A stretch of DNA of 41,504 bases from Ophiothrix spiculata (taxonomy: Eukaryota > Echinodermata > Ophiuroidea > Amphilepidida > Ophiotrichidae): the NCBI GenBank assembly GCA_000969725.1, contig JXSR01S059324.1. One strand, written 5' to 3'. The notes below the pieces were generated by a model. That model had not been told where the DNA came from. It worked only from the letters and a program-made list of their open reading frames with translations, and did not search any database. Below, one piece after another: positions 24,255-35,410 of the stretch (the first letter of the stretch is position 1; each line of letters begins with the position of its first letter). The position numbers and the translations under genes are program-made.

Positions 24255-24826
24255 CAACTGTAAATATATTATTTCATTTAATTTTGATATAATAAGAATT
24301 AAAAAAATTACATTAACCGGTCTTGAAACACTAGCGTTACCCATTTCAGACATCTGTTAGTAGCTATCAAATTTAGGGAAAATAGTTTAATCTTTTTTAT
24401 ACATATATATGCATTTTAAAAAATGTGGCATTTATATCAAAGCGATATAACTGTTAATTTAGGGAACTGGAACATGCACACTACAGTATGATCTATATTC
24501 AGAACACAATTTTTGACATAACCAAAGGATAAAATTCAAGTGCGGAATATTTATGACGGGGTGTGTTGTAGAGGAACTCCATCTTCACAGCCTGAAGCGC
24601 TGGTGTCGAGGTAACAAACCCAGGCAGAAATCAGTGCTATTTTTAGCACTATTATAATTGAAAAAAGAGAAATAAATCCGAAGCATGTTATTTTTAATTC
24701 TCATTGTTTGCTCTTTCTAAAAATGACTGTATGTACCATATGGTTAACATTAGGAATGGTTTTGTTCAGCTGCTTCCACGTTTAAGATAATTTGTCATGT
24801 TTTCCAATTCATCTTAATCTTATAGC

Positions 24827-24999
24827 CAGGCATGAGAATGGCTTTTCATGAAAAAAACTGAAAGTGGTGAGAAAAACTGAAAAAGTGTGTGAAATTAGGC
24901 AAAAACACTCCAAAATAGGCTGAAAATAAATAAAAACACGTTAATTTTGGCAACCAACAAAACTGAATTCCTTTTAAAAACTGAAAATTCTCATGCCTG
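24827..24999. mobile_element. hAT-like MITE (173 bp) with 6-bp target duplication
   Basis: Both ends read CAGGCATGAGAAT inward and are flanked by TATAGC (24821-24826 and 25000-25005). Resembles the element at 18195 in end sequence and duplication length. Confidence 0.75.
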
Positions 25000-25005
25000 T
25001 ATAGC

Positions 25006-26442
25006 CTATGCCCAACTTGAAATATAAGATTTATACAACATCAAATACTGCTTCTCCTCAGGATTTTAATAGTTTAAATTTTGTCAATTTGCTTGTTAAA
25101 CCTTAACCCACTTATGCCAAGCCTGTTCTTTTTAATCATTGATTTATTGTTAAAATACATCATCACATCATTTCATTTCCTGAGTCAATCTTAAAACATT
25201 TTTCATGATGCACATCACTTTATTACAACATAACATCATCATTTATCACCATGACACAATTAGATAAGACAGATTCGCATAATTAGCATGAGTCCGTTAA
25301 TGAGAACCCCATCTGCAACGTCAAATATTCATGTTTCACTCTGATTTAACTTGACCGCCCAGCCAATGCATCGTAAATCTTAATTCGCAAGTGTCATCTT
25401 CGACAAGTTCATATATATTTCAATCTTAATTAAAATAAGAAAAAATACTAAGCGAGCAAACTTTCGGGAACATATGCAATTTATTGTCATCAAAAGAATG
25501 AAGCTGTAAAAGGTAAAAGTGTTCAACCATTTCCATTTTCAAACTCAAACTTGATTTTGCACTTAACTTGGAATAATTTCCCATTAAATTTTCACTTACG
25601 TAATCACATATGTTGCTGAATAAATGCCATTGGTAATAAACAAATCTGCATAAAAATAGTTTTCTGCATAAATAGTGCGACAAACATCTGTTACAAGTCT
25701 GATGCAATGGGAAAATTTGCATTCCATGGCATAGCTTCTGAAAACCATATTTTTAGCATTATCATGATTAAATATGAAGCCAAAAGGTGATTATTATATT
25801 TTCATCAAAAATTCCTATGTTAGTAAATATACATTCAAACAAATCGATGTACATTTATTATATTGTTTGTAAGACCTAAAATTTTCACAGTACTGCCATT
25901 TTTCAACAAATATATAATCTACTCGTGACTGGCATACAAACACAAATACTGCTTTCATTGAGATGAATTGTGCCTAATTTTTTAAAATCCCAAAAGCAAC
26001 ATAACTTGAAACATTCTGAATTACAAAAAAATAATGCAAAATCATTGTTTTGACTGTTCATTTCTTAAGAGCCTATCTGATAGCATCTAAGATCCTGAAT
26101 CATATCCTGGCAATGGCCTATAAACATCAAAATTCTTGATTTTAATACACCATAGTAAAGAAACTAAATAAGATCTTCATCTATATTTTCCCCCCTATTT
26201 TTCATTTAATTTTACAAATCCTTTTAAAACAGTTAAAATGGATTGAGTGTTTTTCCTTAGATTCATCTCATAGTGAACATCTGAAGCAGAATAACAATGT
26301 CGACATGTACAGGTTTCTTGAATCACCAGAAGAAAGTCCTAATGACCTAATTTACAACAACAGAGGAAGTCTTCAATCTAGACAGGAAAATGGTATAAGG
26401 CAATCAGCATAACACTTAATTGTGAGGTTTCAAATCTGACAC
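25006..26442. other. Intronic sequence, no gene seen
   Basis: No domain or family recognised. The frame at 25426-25722 (minus) looks like chance AT-rich translation. Confidence 0.45.
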
Positions 26443-26445
26443 TTA

Positions 26446-26773
26446 CGCCCCCCAAAAAAGTTGTTGACTTGCCCTTTAATGGTGAAAATGATGGTCGGTG
26501 GTTGGTCAGATCTTTTTTTTCCCCCTGAAAATTAGCCAAGAAACCCTGTTTAAAAATAGTTTATATAAATGTGGGGTTTTTTTTAATGCAAATATATAAC
26601 ATTTTACAAGTGTTGTTGTAAAATCAATCCAAATATCATGAAATTTTCACCAAATTCACTGTTGAGGTAGGCAAATTTCACAAAAAAAAAAGGGGGGGGG
26701 GTGAGAAAGGCAACCCTAATTTTTTCAAATTTTGGGTCAATTGCAAAGGGCAAGTCAACAACATTTTTAGGCG
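26446..26773. mobile_element. TIR element (328 bp) with TTA target duplication
   Basis: An inner inverted pair AGTTGTTGACTTGCCCTTT and AAAGGGCAAGTCAACAAC sits behind ends CGCC and GGCG, with TTA at 26443-26445 and 26774-26776. Contains an A-run followed by a G-run at about 26682-26701. Confidence 0.7.
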
Positions 26774-26871
26774 TTATAGTGTGCTCTGCTAGGTTTGCAA
26801 CAATGAACTTGAAACATTGAAATGAATGCATACCAAACACACTTTTATAACTTAAGATGTTCTGAAATGAC
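26774..26871 (+). repeat. 98-bp direct repeat, copy 2
   Basis: Starts TTATAGTGTGCTCTGCTAGG, exactly at the right-hand TTA target duplication of the element 26446-26773. Confidence 0.9.
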
Positions 26872-27691
26872 AAAAGTAATCTAGTAGGGGAAAATATAAT
26901 TTTGAATAAAATACTAAATGATTTGAGATTTGTATCATGATACTTTGACTTATATACATGGTTGACCTATGGCATAATTGAAACTCATACAAATTATTTT
27001 GATGAGATATGTTGTATTGTGAAAAATCATGATCTTGTATCAATTGTTTTCCAGCAAATATTTTGTCTATAACTTGATATGACTGAGATTTCACAAAATA
27101 CTTTCAGTTCTATTACACTTGGTTGATTGGGTATCTGTAGCAAAACCACAATGGGTGTAAAAAGGGGAAGTAAATCACATTAACACATGAACAATGACTT
27201 AAATTTGTTATTATTCAATTGTGATCAAAGTCAGACGAAATATGTATATAATATTGTGACAGTTTTAACTTAAAAGTATTACTTAGGAAATATTTCATTC
27301 TTTACCTATTTACATCTAAAGTAATTCCATTGAACGAATGATAAAGTTATCATACAGAAACTTGTCTCAAACAGTTTAAAACTGATGGTTTTGGTGAATA
27401 ATACTACCATTTATTTTGAACTGTTGCATTGTATGAAGCAGATGTCACTGATAATTATTACAAAATGAATGTGGCATTTTTAGACTATTGTTTTATTGGG
27501 TGGGTCTCATGTTGCATCTGATTTATTCTCATTTCCATGAATGATATCTATATCACAAATACCAATCTATGTTACGTCACCATTCCTCATTAGGGATAGT
27601 GCACAGACCTACTGTCAGCTCAAATCTGTTTTAAATCAGATGTAGCATATGCAGGTAAAATTTCCTCAAGAGTGAATGTATAAAACTGTTA

Positions 27692-28003
27692 GGGCCAAAT
27701 TATAGTCTTTTTGAGCTACCAAATATTTTGTGTAACAAGTCTTTGGTATCTTATAATCTAGTAATTTAATTCCAATGCATCTTCTAATCAATAACGGATA
27801 TTTGGTGCTATAAATCACCAAACATTTTCTTCAAATAAATTTGGTGAAAATGTTTGGTGATGTTGGGGATTTACAACACCAATTATCCGTTATTGATTAG
27901 AGGATGCATTGGAATTATATTACTAGATTATAAGATAACAAAGACTTGTTACACAAAATATTTGGTAGCTCAACATTGCTCAAAAAGAACAATAATTTGG
28001 CCC
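27692..28003. mobile_element. Foldback MITE (312 bp), TTA target duplication
   Basis: GGGCCAAATTATAGTCTTTT at 27692 is inverted at 28003. The arms continue for about 140 nt with few differences, including AAGTCTTTG, ATCTAGTAAT and ATCAATAACGGATA. TTA flanks both ends (27689-27691 and 28004-28006). Harbinger-like by end and duplication. Confidence 0.85.
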
Positions 28004-28006
28004 TTA

Positions 28007-29842
28007 TAAAACTTGCTGTAACTGACTATATAGCAAAAAGGTTGCCATGTAATGACTGTGTGATTCCACAAGGAACTGGAATTGGGCCATCCTTCATTGA
28101 ACTAAAATTGATCTGCCATACATGATATCATAATATACATTATTAGTTGACATTCAAGTAAGGCACAACTTTTCAAGAATGGATTGCCAATCCATTTAGA
28201 ATTTTAAGTAAAACTTGTTCATTGTCTTTGTAGTTCGGAAATAATGTAAAACTGGGTTCATGCTAGACCTTTTTTGAACTTCAAAATTTGTCCCTCTGAA
28301 TCAGTTTCCAGTTCATATTTACAAGTTGCACACCCGGGTTTGAACAAGAGATACTTTGCAATTATATCCAATCTCAAATCCAAGAAATTCTATGGGAAGA
28401 TACATCTGTCAAAAATAGAGAAAATGTGACTTGGTGTCCTGTAAAGGTCAATTAGTATGATTTAGGTAAACCAGTATTCTTGCGAACCAGGTCCATGTTG
28501 GCCTGAAATTAGGTCAGTTTAATTTCATTATACCACTGCTGTCATTTTTGTTATCATTGGTTGCTATGGAAAACACTTCCAATTGATATCATATGCGTGA
28601 ATCCACTTTAAAATGCAAATATGCTTTGCTGCAAAGGTGGACAAATTTATTTGCTCTTCTATCCAATTGTACAATGAACTTGATCCAAATCAATATAATT
28701 AAGAGCTGCCTGGGTATAAAAGAGAAAAAAAAAAAAATTCAGAAACATCACACCATTGGTGTAATATAGCTATGTCAAAATTGAGCTGAATATAAAAGAA
28801 GTTAAAATTCTCCTTGCTGATTTGTTAATAAAAATATCTTCTGAAGAACTTTGTATGCAAAATGGTGGAGTAAGGAGTACTTTTGTAAACAAATTAAATT
28901 GAAAAGGGAAACAAAAGTAAAGATGTTTAAAATACTGTTTTGAATAGAATAGAGATTGAACTGAATTTTTGAATCCTCAATGGGGATGGGTGGGGGAAGC
29001 TATATGGCGCAAGTATCAGATAAGTAACTACTTGATGAGTTTTAATATAAAACCATGACCTACTGTTTCCCATTGTATTTTCAAAGATATGGTGGAATTC
29101 AAATCCTTAATGTGACAACTAATAATTTTTACTTTATTCAATTCTTAGGACAAAACAGAAAACATCATTCTATTAAATTACGCGACACTAGCGAGATCCT
29201 GATCTTTACATACACACTAGTTTCATTATACACTTTATTTGATTCCTTTACCCACTACTATAAATTCACAACAAATAGCAATATCTAATTATATCTATTC
29301 AACCAGTACTAGTTTATTAATCAATAGCCAATAATTTGTGGCCCATTTTTCAATCGAGTTCCGATTCAAACACTTATAAATTGATTTCTCCCAAATGATT
29401 TCATTATCTCTGACCATGTCACTCAATATTCCTTTTAAATATTTAAAACAGAAAATAATAAACCCGCTAAATTTGTGCATACATGTGCCGAGATAACACA
29501 TATGCATACACTTCTCAGATAAATTGTTTGTATACATAGACAATTTTTATCAGAGAGACTCACAATTTCAAAACTCAAAATTTAAATTGAGATAGCCACT
29601 TAACTTCTTTAAAATTAAAAAATACATTTTTTGAAAGGTGTTAACTACCAATGAATATACTAATTGACCAAATTTTTAATGATATCTAATCATTTACACG
29701 ACTATCACACAACGCTGCACACAGTATATTTGTAAGCAACTGAGCTGTGCTTGCTGACTGTGCTATCAGAAATCAATGCTCTGCCAAAGCTTGAATTTGG
29801 ACTTAAAATGGTAATATAACTAAGTTTTGTGTTATATTTTAC
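28007..29842. other. Intronic sequence, no gene seen
   Basis: AT-rich non-coding sequence immediately 3' of the first coding exon in the direction of transcription; A-run at about 28725-28737. Confidence 0.45.
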
Positions 29843-29936
29843 CTCCGACTGTGGTGACATTGCTGGCGATAGTGCTAAGGAGATAATCCTCATCGTATAT
29901 TCCTTCAGTATATAAATTCCCATCTGTAGTAGCCAT
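29843..29936 (-). CDS. First coding exon of a short L1-family membrane protein
   Basis: Seen: reading the minus strand, an ATG at 29936-29934 in strong initiation context (AACATGG) opens 31 codons plus one base, ending at a donor GGAG|GTAAAA. The leftover G joins in phase with GT at the start of the exon at 13126. The peptide begins MATTDGNLYTEGIYDEDY, is acidic, has no signal peptide and has one N-glycosylation sequon (NVT, residues 26-28). Inference: it forms a short ectodomain placed outside the cell by the downstream transmembrane helix acting as a reverse signal anchor. The frame stays open upstream of the ATG to an in-frame TAG near 30007, and a possible acceptor (GATTGCAG) lies about 60 nt upstream, so a spliced 5' exon is an alternative to direct initiation here. 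The peptide itself resembles nothing I recognise. Confidence rests on the start context, donor and phase match. Confidence 0.68.
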
Positions 29937-30006
29937 GTTGACAGTAAGCAGCTGACTACTCCACTCACATTGCACCGTGTCTGCTATCACACTGCAATCA
30001 GCACTA

Positions 30007-30032
30007 CTCTATACAAGCCATGGTGTGATTGG
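30007..30032 (-). promoter_or_regulatory. Candidate promoter of the short L1-family transcript (CCAAT and TATA-like)
   Basis: On the minus strand a CCAATCA box (30032-30026) is followed by TATAGAG (30013-30007), about 70 nt before the ATG at 29936. The geometry would allow a start site near 29980 and a short 5' UTR. CCAAT and TATA-like words are common by chance in AT-rich DNA, so the support is position relative to a convincing first coding exon, not the motifs alone. Confidence 0.4.
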
Positions 30033-30039
30033 CCGATCT

Positions 30040-31680
30040 AGTACACCTGGTTTATGTAAGGATCAATATCATTGGCTTGCATTGATTTGGATGAATATTC
30101 ATTTGATGAATATGTATCAACAGACAATATTCAAGGTTAGTGATTGTCATCGTTAGATAGCAATAATTGAGGTGCAATCAAAGTTCATGGAAGTCGTTAA
30201 TATTTTAATTAAACCAACTAGAACTTGAAAGGAAAGGGGTGAATATTATTGTTTACCTTGATTATCTATAAACCAAATAACTTTCTTAGCCAATACGTAA
30301 TTATAAAGAGAAAACATGTGCTACATGGTGTTCATTCATATGAATATAATGTTATATCTTTTTATAAACAGTAAACTGAATAAAATAGCTAATTACTACC
30401 TGCTGTAATACATAAAATATTGAACTTTCTGAAATTCAAGCAAAAATAATTCAATTCTGGTACTGCTAGCAGGAAACATATTTGGAAGGTGGTTTTGAAT
30501 CAAAGTATTTTGGCATATTCCAAAAACAGGAGTTTTCTGGATTCTTCCAAATCCAATAGTATAATTCTGACAAAATATGTCTAAATTTTCTGCAGTGGCC
30601 TCATCTTACAGTGCTGAAAATATCCTCTGGTGAGAATAGAACCATAGCCAGGCCCCAAGTTATGTGAGACCCATCCCCTCTTCCCCAGTAAAAAAAATAC
30701 TCTATTGATCTTACATGGAAACAAAACGATTGCTGAAACAAGTCTAATCACACTATACAATCAATAGTTATGAAATTTTGAGGAGCCAGTGAGTGCTGAG
30801 AATCTATAATATGACACCTAAAATGGTATTAAACTGGCAGTGGGTGCCATGATAAAATGATTTAGTATAGATCAGTGCGCAGTATTTAAATAAAGGGATC
30901 TATTATGTTACAGTAACTTTTTCTTGAAGTAGTCCAAGCATAATAGTTAAACTATGTCATTTTAGTGTTTAAATACTTGATAGATTTGTTTTTTGAAAGC
31001 AAAATAGACTGAACTTGTTGTCACCTTTTTTAGACAAAAGGCACTTTGGTTACCAGTCAGTAAGCTTCCACCCACATGCCATGATCTATGTACTTTAGCT
31101 GGCACTTAACTGTAACAAGAATAGTCTTTAAAAAAGACAAACATCGCTTATAGATGGAAGAATATAATGGGGGGGGGGGGTCTTCTTGATGCTTAAGTTA
31201 ATGAGATGTGCAAATGTTTTTAGATGATCAATTGATCATACAAGTGATAATGATGATAAATTAAAGGGATTAGCCACTTTCCACTTGAATATGAAAACTC
31301 ATAAAAATGTCTTATAAAGAAAAGACATGATAAAATCAAAATAAAGAAGTACAATTTTTTCTTTTAAAGACGGAATTTCCACAAAATGCCATACTTACTG
31401 ATCCACCAACAGTATTTCTATTTTCCTAAATTTCTTTTTTCAAACGTAAGCTTGTTGATTTTAAAGGAATTATTATTTAGGAATGTAAAATACATTTAAA
31501 AACATGATACATTTTAAAACATGATATCTTCATTAAAAATGGTTTGTTAGATGACAAATGTGTTGATTTTAAAAATTGGTAGTTTATATCTTGTATCGTA
31601 AATATTCAAGTTTAACCAGAATGATAATGGAAAGTTAGTAGTTGGAAGTTCTTTCTGAAAATTTTACCAGCTCAGTTTAA
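30040..31680. other. Upstream non-coding sequence, no gene seen
   Basis: Holds a G-run at about 31170-31180 and a perfect 14-bp palindrome TGATCAATTGATCA near 31226. No coding block recognised on either strand. Confidence 0.45.
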
Positions 31681-32060
31681 TCCCGGGGGCACTACCATTC
31701 TGAAAGTGACGCTTATGTAAGGCTCAAACGACCTGCTTTTTCCGCTTCGCTGTCACCCAAAGACCCTATTTGTGCTCTCATCCAAGACCCCCAAATTGTC
31801 ATATTTTACCCGTACCGATGCCCATTTCATGACTAGGGCCTACTTCAGTTCTAAAGACCCCAAAGAGCGACCCAAAAATTACGTTTTCAAGCTGAATTTC
31901 GCCAATTTTCTGCCCAAATAGTCATATTTTAATGGGGGAAAATCACTTCATAAGACCTCAATTCGAAAAAAAAATCAGTTCCCCAGACCCTATTTTTGAC
32001 CCAAAATCTGTTCCGTAAACCCTGTGTTGGAAAACCCGTGCGGCACATGGATCGGACTAT
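31681..32060. repeat. Interspersed repeat with recurring AAGACCC / GACCCAAAA words
   Basis: Begins CCCGGGGGCACTACCATTC and contains CCAAAGACCCTATTT, AAGACCCCAAAGAGCGACCC, CCAGACCCTATTTTTGACCC. This word pattern recalls a repeat I associate with deuterostome invertebrates (memory only). No target duplication identified. Confidence 0.6.
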
Positions 32061-32372
32061 ATGCAATTTCGCGCTATAAAAGTTGTTGACAGAATGTATC
32101 AATTAACATAAATTATTAAAGGTATTCTTTTTAAAGGATCTAGGGAGAGGGGGCACTGTAATTTTAAGGCGGACACCATATTTATCATTTTTATGTATCG
32201 TCTTTCAAAATGTACCCTAAACTCCTAAACAAGTATTTTCTCTGAACAAGTATATATTTCGTCATGTTTCTCATAGCCCCAAAAAGTTTCATTCAAGTTT
32301 TTCATAAGGTGTTCTTGCCTTTATAGTGCAATTTTAACAACGTACTTACTCAAAACATCAAAATAATAGAGT

Positions 32373-32627
32373 TTAAGGAAATGATGTATGATCATTATCA
32401 GCTAGTTGTTCATTGATTTCTAGAAAGAATTCATTTACACGTTCGCGTCGGAAACTATAAACTATAGCATAATTTCCCGACTTTTGAAATGTTGATACCC
32501 TTTGCAATGTACTTGATTGAGCCACATCGTCCTTTTCTAAAAGAACTACCATTTTTAATAGTTCATGCATTTTAATAGCATGGTATCTACCATGTAACAG
32601 TGACAGTGGATCCCCGATCGGGTCCAA
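32373..32627 (-). CDS. Unidentified coding-like open frame
   Basis: Seen: 84 codons open after a TGA just upstream; the first ATG in frame gives a 65-residue peptide beginning MHELLKMVVLLEKDDVAQSS and containing RRERVNEFFLEINEQLADND. The composition (charged, amphipathic, few Cys or Trp) is more protein-like than other chance frames in the window. It ends in TAA at 32373-32375, and 19 nt further a good donor (TTTTGA|GTAAGTACG) begins at about 32350. A small ATG frame in another phase starts about 11 nt before its open region. No domain is recognised. It could be a small single-exon gene, a 5' exon of the minus-strand transcript, or chance. Confidence 0.3.
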   Translation of the reverse strand: MDPIGDPLSLLHGRYHAIKMHELLKMVVLLEKDDVAQSSTLQRVSTFQKSGNYAIVYSFRRERVNEFFLEINEQLADNDHTSFP

Positions 32628-32946
32628 GGACGATCATGTTTGTTTACCGTCAAAGGCCTTAGATAAACAATTACACGGATGGGTTAACGCACAAAGAAAA
32701 AACGCAGTATGTTCAATAGCAAAGTAGATACTTCCTATAAACGTGCAATTTCCTTTGAATTCATTACCATGCTATAAAGTTGTATGTACACATGTTTGAT
32801 ATAATAGATACTGTCTTAAGTTATGGCCAAATTATTGATTGTCTGCTCATTTGTGCAGGATTTCTCCAAGGGAAAAGGAAGTATTTTGCAATATATCCGC
32901 AATGCACATACTGCGTTTTTACTTTGTAGGGCACATATCACCATTG

Positions 32947-32956
32947 TATATAAAAG
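32947..32956 (+). promoter_or_regulatory. TATA-box-like element
   Basis: TATATAAAAG matches the TATA consensus. About 85 nt downstream a GACATGG start at 33041 is followed by a GAG|GTATGC donor-like site, which would give a three-codon first exon (MAE). Read on the other strand, CCAATCAC lies at about 32974-32967, upstream of the frame at 32373-32627. Either reading is speculative. Confidence 0.25.
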
Positions 32957-33970
32957 AGACCTCGTGATTGGTCAATTTCATCTTTATTTTAGGCAGATAT
33001 ATTCGTGTGTATACTGGAAAATGCAAAGTTCGTTGTTGACATGGCAGAGGTATGCTGAACAAACACGAGTATTCTGGTCAGGCGATTTGTGACAAGCGCA
33101 TACCCAAAAGTACTGCCGTCACATCTTATGATTTATTAGTCAAACAAGGACATTTTGTAATATTGTGCGATATACGACAATTCAGGATTAAACATCTGCG
33201 ATGAAAAACAATGTCATCTTTTCCAGACATTCATATCATGAAGTTGCCATGGATCACATCAACATCTATTGAATGTAACATTTTTGTAAACTGGCTGCAT
33301 ACTTTAACCAGACAGAAAAAAAAGTTCAAAAAGACAATGCAATATTCAATTGGTGTTTTTTTCTCTGAAACTACATTTACAGTCTCTACTTTTTGAGTTC
33401 CATGAATGCCTACAATAAATAAATAATATTTTTTGCTTTGAAAACATTATTTTATTAAATTGTGACAAACATGCTGAAGCATTTAAAAAAGTTAAGCATT
33501 ATCAAGTTGAATAAAATCAACTTCTTCAATTCACCAAATAGACCTTAAAACATACAAAAATTCAAACTGGAGTTTTTCTTATTTCGCAACTTTTAATTTG
33601 ATAACTTTTTTAACCTAATTTTACATAAAATATATACCAAATGTGATGGCTCACCCGAAAGGCGGGGGCACTTTGCAGATGATATCAATTTTGATTTTTC
33701 ATTTCATCTGTTGCAGCATTTTCTAAGCTTTAAAGTGACGCCTTACTTCTTGAAATTGATCAAGGCGGTCAAATTTTACTAAAGAAAATCTGCTGATAAT
33801 TCTTTTTATTTTCTTCATTTTTTGCTGCCTAACTTGATATTCAACTGTTACCATTGATAAATGCCGAATGATATTTCTCACTGTTGCCATTGATAAATGC
33901 CGAATGATACATATGATATTGTAACTTGTAAGCTTCTCTCAATGCATCTGGAATGTTTAAGATCTCTTAA

Positions 33971-34204
33971 GGGACACACCATTAGATTTCGGTGGGGGGG
34001 GGGGGAGCAGCAAGTTTTCCGTAAAAAAGTCCCCCTCCATAAGCAGAAGAAAAAAAAATCACCCCTGAACATGGAATAGGGAAAAAACCCAGTAATTTCT
34101 AAGGGGAAAAAATCGCCCCTGAATGGGAGGCGGGAAAAAAAAAAAAAAAACACCAAACCCAACTTCCTGCTTCCCCTGCCCCTTGAAATCTAATAGTGTG
34201 TCCC
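33971..34204. mobile_element. MITE (234 bp), TAA target duplication
   Basis: Ends GGGACACACCATTAGATTTC and, inverted, GGGACACACTATTAGATTTC (one mismatch in 20) are flanked by TAA at 33968-33970 and 34205-34207. The interior is G-run, A-run and CCCC-rich simple sequence, which explains the spurious frames there. Confidence 0.85.
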
Positions 34205-34735
34205 TAATGATACAATGAGCAGAAGGGTGAGCTTCTGGTGACCTAGGAAATGCCAGGAAAAATTACAAGATGAGCCAGCTGTTATAGGGAAATGAAGCAA
34301 TTGGCCAATTTGTCAGGTTTGTATTATGCATTTATTTGTTTGTTTACGTCTTTCAACACCTAGAGTCACACTCTCACTTGTTATATCTATCTGAATGATT
34401 GTGACATGGGAAAGGTAAATCTTGAAAATACTTTTAAATATCTTAATTTGATTACCATACTCTTATGCAGTTGAAAAGTACTAAGTAAATAAGCAACATA
34501 TATACATTTGCCACTTTATTTCAGATTTCTATCATTAATTATTTAACCCATTGTTTAGTACTAGGTCAAAGACTTATAGATTGCAATAACCCATTTGATT
34601 CTATTTTGTCACAAATGCTTGTATCAAACCAGGAACCCATTACAAGCATTTGTATTTCTCTCTGAGGTACCCGAATTAACACAACAACCGTGACCTATTT
34701 TACTTAACCACCATTTTGAATCAATTACCTTAAAA

Positions 34736-35352
34736 ACATTTGACACTATTTGATAGAATCACAAATAGTTTCACATTGAATATTCAAAGTATCGTACCAC
34801 ATTTCTTTGTTTAATCACTCCAATTCATGAGTTTTTCATATAATAAACAAAAATGTTTCAGAGATGTCATCAACCATTTTAGAGCATTCTTTCTTTCTCT
34901 ACATTTTTGCTTGTTATTGTAAGTGGCCTAGATAATGTAACATATAGCATACAGCAGTCACAAGCTAAGCTTAGATGCCTGCAGGCTAACTGATGGCTAA
35001 CTGATGGCCACGATCACAAAGGTGAATCAAAATGATGCTATACGGAGGCTGCATATCAATAAGCTGTATCTCAATGCATCGTAATCTGTATTACTACATT
35101 GCTGGTGCCTGATGTTATCATTTTTTCTAAATATAATGTAACAATGGAGGAGGGGAGCAGGGAATCAAGCATTTATTTTCAACACTTTTTCATAGAATCA
35201 TAAATAGTTTCGCATTGAATATTCCATGAATCGTACTAAAAATCACTGCTAAATCACTCCAAATTCATCATGAGTTTTTTGTTGACATTTTGTTTTCTTA
35301 TATTATGTAATAGCGGAGAATGGGAAGGGGACAGTGCAGTGGGATCAAGCAA
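34736..35352 (+). repeat. Diverged direct duplication (two-part unit)
   Basis: AGAATCACAAATAGTTTCAC near 34755 recurs as AGAATCATAAATAGTTTCGC near 35194, and AATCACTCC..TTCATGAGTTTTT follows in both. A second word, ATAATGTAACAATGGAGGAG...ATCAAGCA near 35134, recurs as TTATGTAATAGCGGAGAATG...GATCAAGCA near 35303. Probably an old tandem duplication. Confidence 0.65.
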
Positions 35353-35410
35353 ATAAAATGTGACGTTGATTATAATGAAATTCTGTGAGTACTGCTTTTT
35401 TTACCCAAAC

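Noticed and set aside
25600-25660. Possible 46-nt exon between TTTTTATGCAG and GTAAGTG on the minus strand
   Set aside because: Short, not clearly coding, and no partner exon; chance splice words are frequent in AT-rich introns.
13127-29842. Ig or fibronectin exons of a full-length L1-family protein
   Set aside because: Looked for on the minus strand and not found by eye. Short exons lacking a start codon could be missed, so absence is not proven; a profile-HMM search of translated frames would decide.
33878-34162. 94-codon minus-strand frame rich in Phe and Gly
   Set aside because: It is a translation of the simple-sequence interior of the MITE at 33971-34204.
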